This document shows, one piece after another, positions 6,279 to 6,715 of a stretch of 6,715 nt of DNA. Within the stretch, counting starts at the first letter, position 1. Every line of letters starts with the position of its first letter. Both the position numbers and the translations under genes were made by a program. Origin of the DNA: Chitinophagaceae bacterium (GTDB lineage Bacteria; Bacteroidota; Bacteroidia; Chitinophagales; Chitinophagaceae); assembly GCA_017853235.1 (NCBI GenBank), contig JAFMJX010000101.1, positions 1 to 6,715 on the forward strand, read 5' to 3'. The notes beneath the pieces were generated by a model. That model did no database searches. It saw only the letters and a list, made by a program, of their open reading frames with translations, and was not told the origin of the DNA.

Positions 6279-6308
6279 AAAAAAATAATTACTATGAAAA
6301 AAATAATT
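6279..6308 (+). repeat. 12-bp direct repeat straddling a start codon
   Basis: AAAAAAATAATT occurs at 6279-6290 and exactly again at 6297-6308, separated by ACTATG, whose ATG is the start codon of the downstream gene. The 18-base period is a multiple of three. It could be a small tandem duplication in A/T-rich sequence, or chance in a region with Lys- and Ile-rich codons. Confidence 0.6.
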
Positions 6309-6715
6309 GCAAGTGTCATCGCCGTCTTTTTATTTATGGGTGTGAACGCACAAGATCATGATATTTCGGTGGATCCAACCGCACCTTATTTAAAGGATAA
6401 ACGTATTCCGGCTTTTGTTTTAAACTGCATTGATGGCCGTGAAATAACGAACAAACAGTTGCCTACCAATTATAAATACATAGCCTTAATATTTTTTAGT
6501 CCGGATTGCTCTCATTGTGAAACTGAAGCTGCAAATATTAATAAATATGCTGATAAGTTAAACGGAGTCTTATTTGTATGGAACAGCTATCGCGATATGA
6601 TTTCAATCAAAGCCTTTGCCGAAAAGTTCAAATTTGTGAACAAACCCAATATGATTGTTGGAAGAGACCCAAGTTATATGATCCCATCCTTTTTTCATCC
6701 CAAAATGACCCCTTT
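6294..6715 (+). CDS. Secreted thioredoxin-fold (TlpA-like) protein, N-terminal 140 residues (3' end beyond the window)
   Basis: The frame opens at ATG 6294 and stays open to the right edge. Residues 1-19 form a signal peptide: MKK, a hydrophobic core (IIASVIAVFLFMGV), then a likely cut after NA before QD. There is no lipobox cysteine, so the product is probably periplasmic. A thioredoxin-like domain follows: strand YIALIFFSP (62-70), then the redox motif CSHC with C72 and C75, then helix ETEAANINKYADKL. HPKMTP at 135-140 fits the loop bearing the cis-proline found before the last strands of the fold. The likely role is thiol-disulfide exchange on exported proteins, or a related redoxin function; TlpA/ResA-like is the best family label. 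It follows the ABC ATPase by 26 bases and is probably co-transcribed. The exact substrate and C-terminus are unknown. Confidence 0.82.
   Translation, partial: MKKIIASVIAVFLFMGVNAQDHDISVDPTAPYLKDKRIPAFVLNCIDGREITNKQLPTNYKYIALIFFSPDCSHCETEAANINKYADKLNGVLFVWNSYRDMISIKAFAEKFKFVNKPNMIVGRDPSYMIPSFFHPKMTP

Noticed and set aside
1..6715. Novel defence system, mobile element or CRISPR array
   Set aside because: All substantial reading frames are recognisable housekeeping families, and no transposase, integrase, spacer-repeat pattern or attachment site was seen.

Overview
The window reads as ordinary chromosomal DNA from a member of the Bacteroidota. Three things point there. SecA has large extra segments ahead of its Walker A motif and in the preprotein cross-linking domain. 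The intergenic region carries TACCTTTG boxes, the -7 type (TAnnTTTG) used by the Bacteroidota primary sigma factor. The start codons lack well-placed Shine-Dalgarno sequences. The DNA is AT-rich throughout, and nothing suggests recent transfer. A chitinophaga-like lineage is possible, but I cannot show it from sequence alone.

Layout. Positions 1-2382 hold the first 794 codons of secA on the minus strand, cut by the left edge. Positions 2383-2635 are a divergent control region with one -7 box facing secA and a -33/-7 pair facing atpG. Between and around them lie three GGGGG runs, an imperfect 44-bp direct repeat, several TTGGC/GCCAA half-sites and predicted stem-loops. From 2636 to the right edge, five genes run on the plus strand with gaps of 14, 33, 54 and 26 bases: atpG (F1 ATPase gamma), scpB (chromosome segregation), lysA (diaminopimelate decarboxylase), an MlaF-like ABC ATPase, and a secreted thioredoxin-fold protein cut by the right edge.

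The genes do not form one pathway. They are housekeeping functions (protein export, ATP synthesis, chromosome segregation, lysine synthesis, probable envelope lipid transport, extracytoplasmic redox) placed side by side and probably partly co-transcribed. No mobile element, CRISPR array, RNA gene or defence system was seen, and I found no convincing undescribed system. The most unusual sequence is the repeat-rich secA/atpG control region. Other points of interest are atpG, scpB and the ABC ATPase lacking their usual partners on the sides that can be seen, a possible near-leaderless promoter at lysA, and a 12-bp repeat straddling the last gene's start codon.
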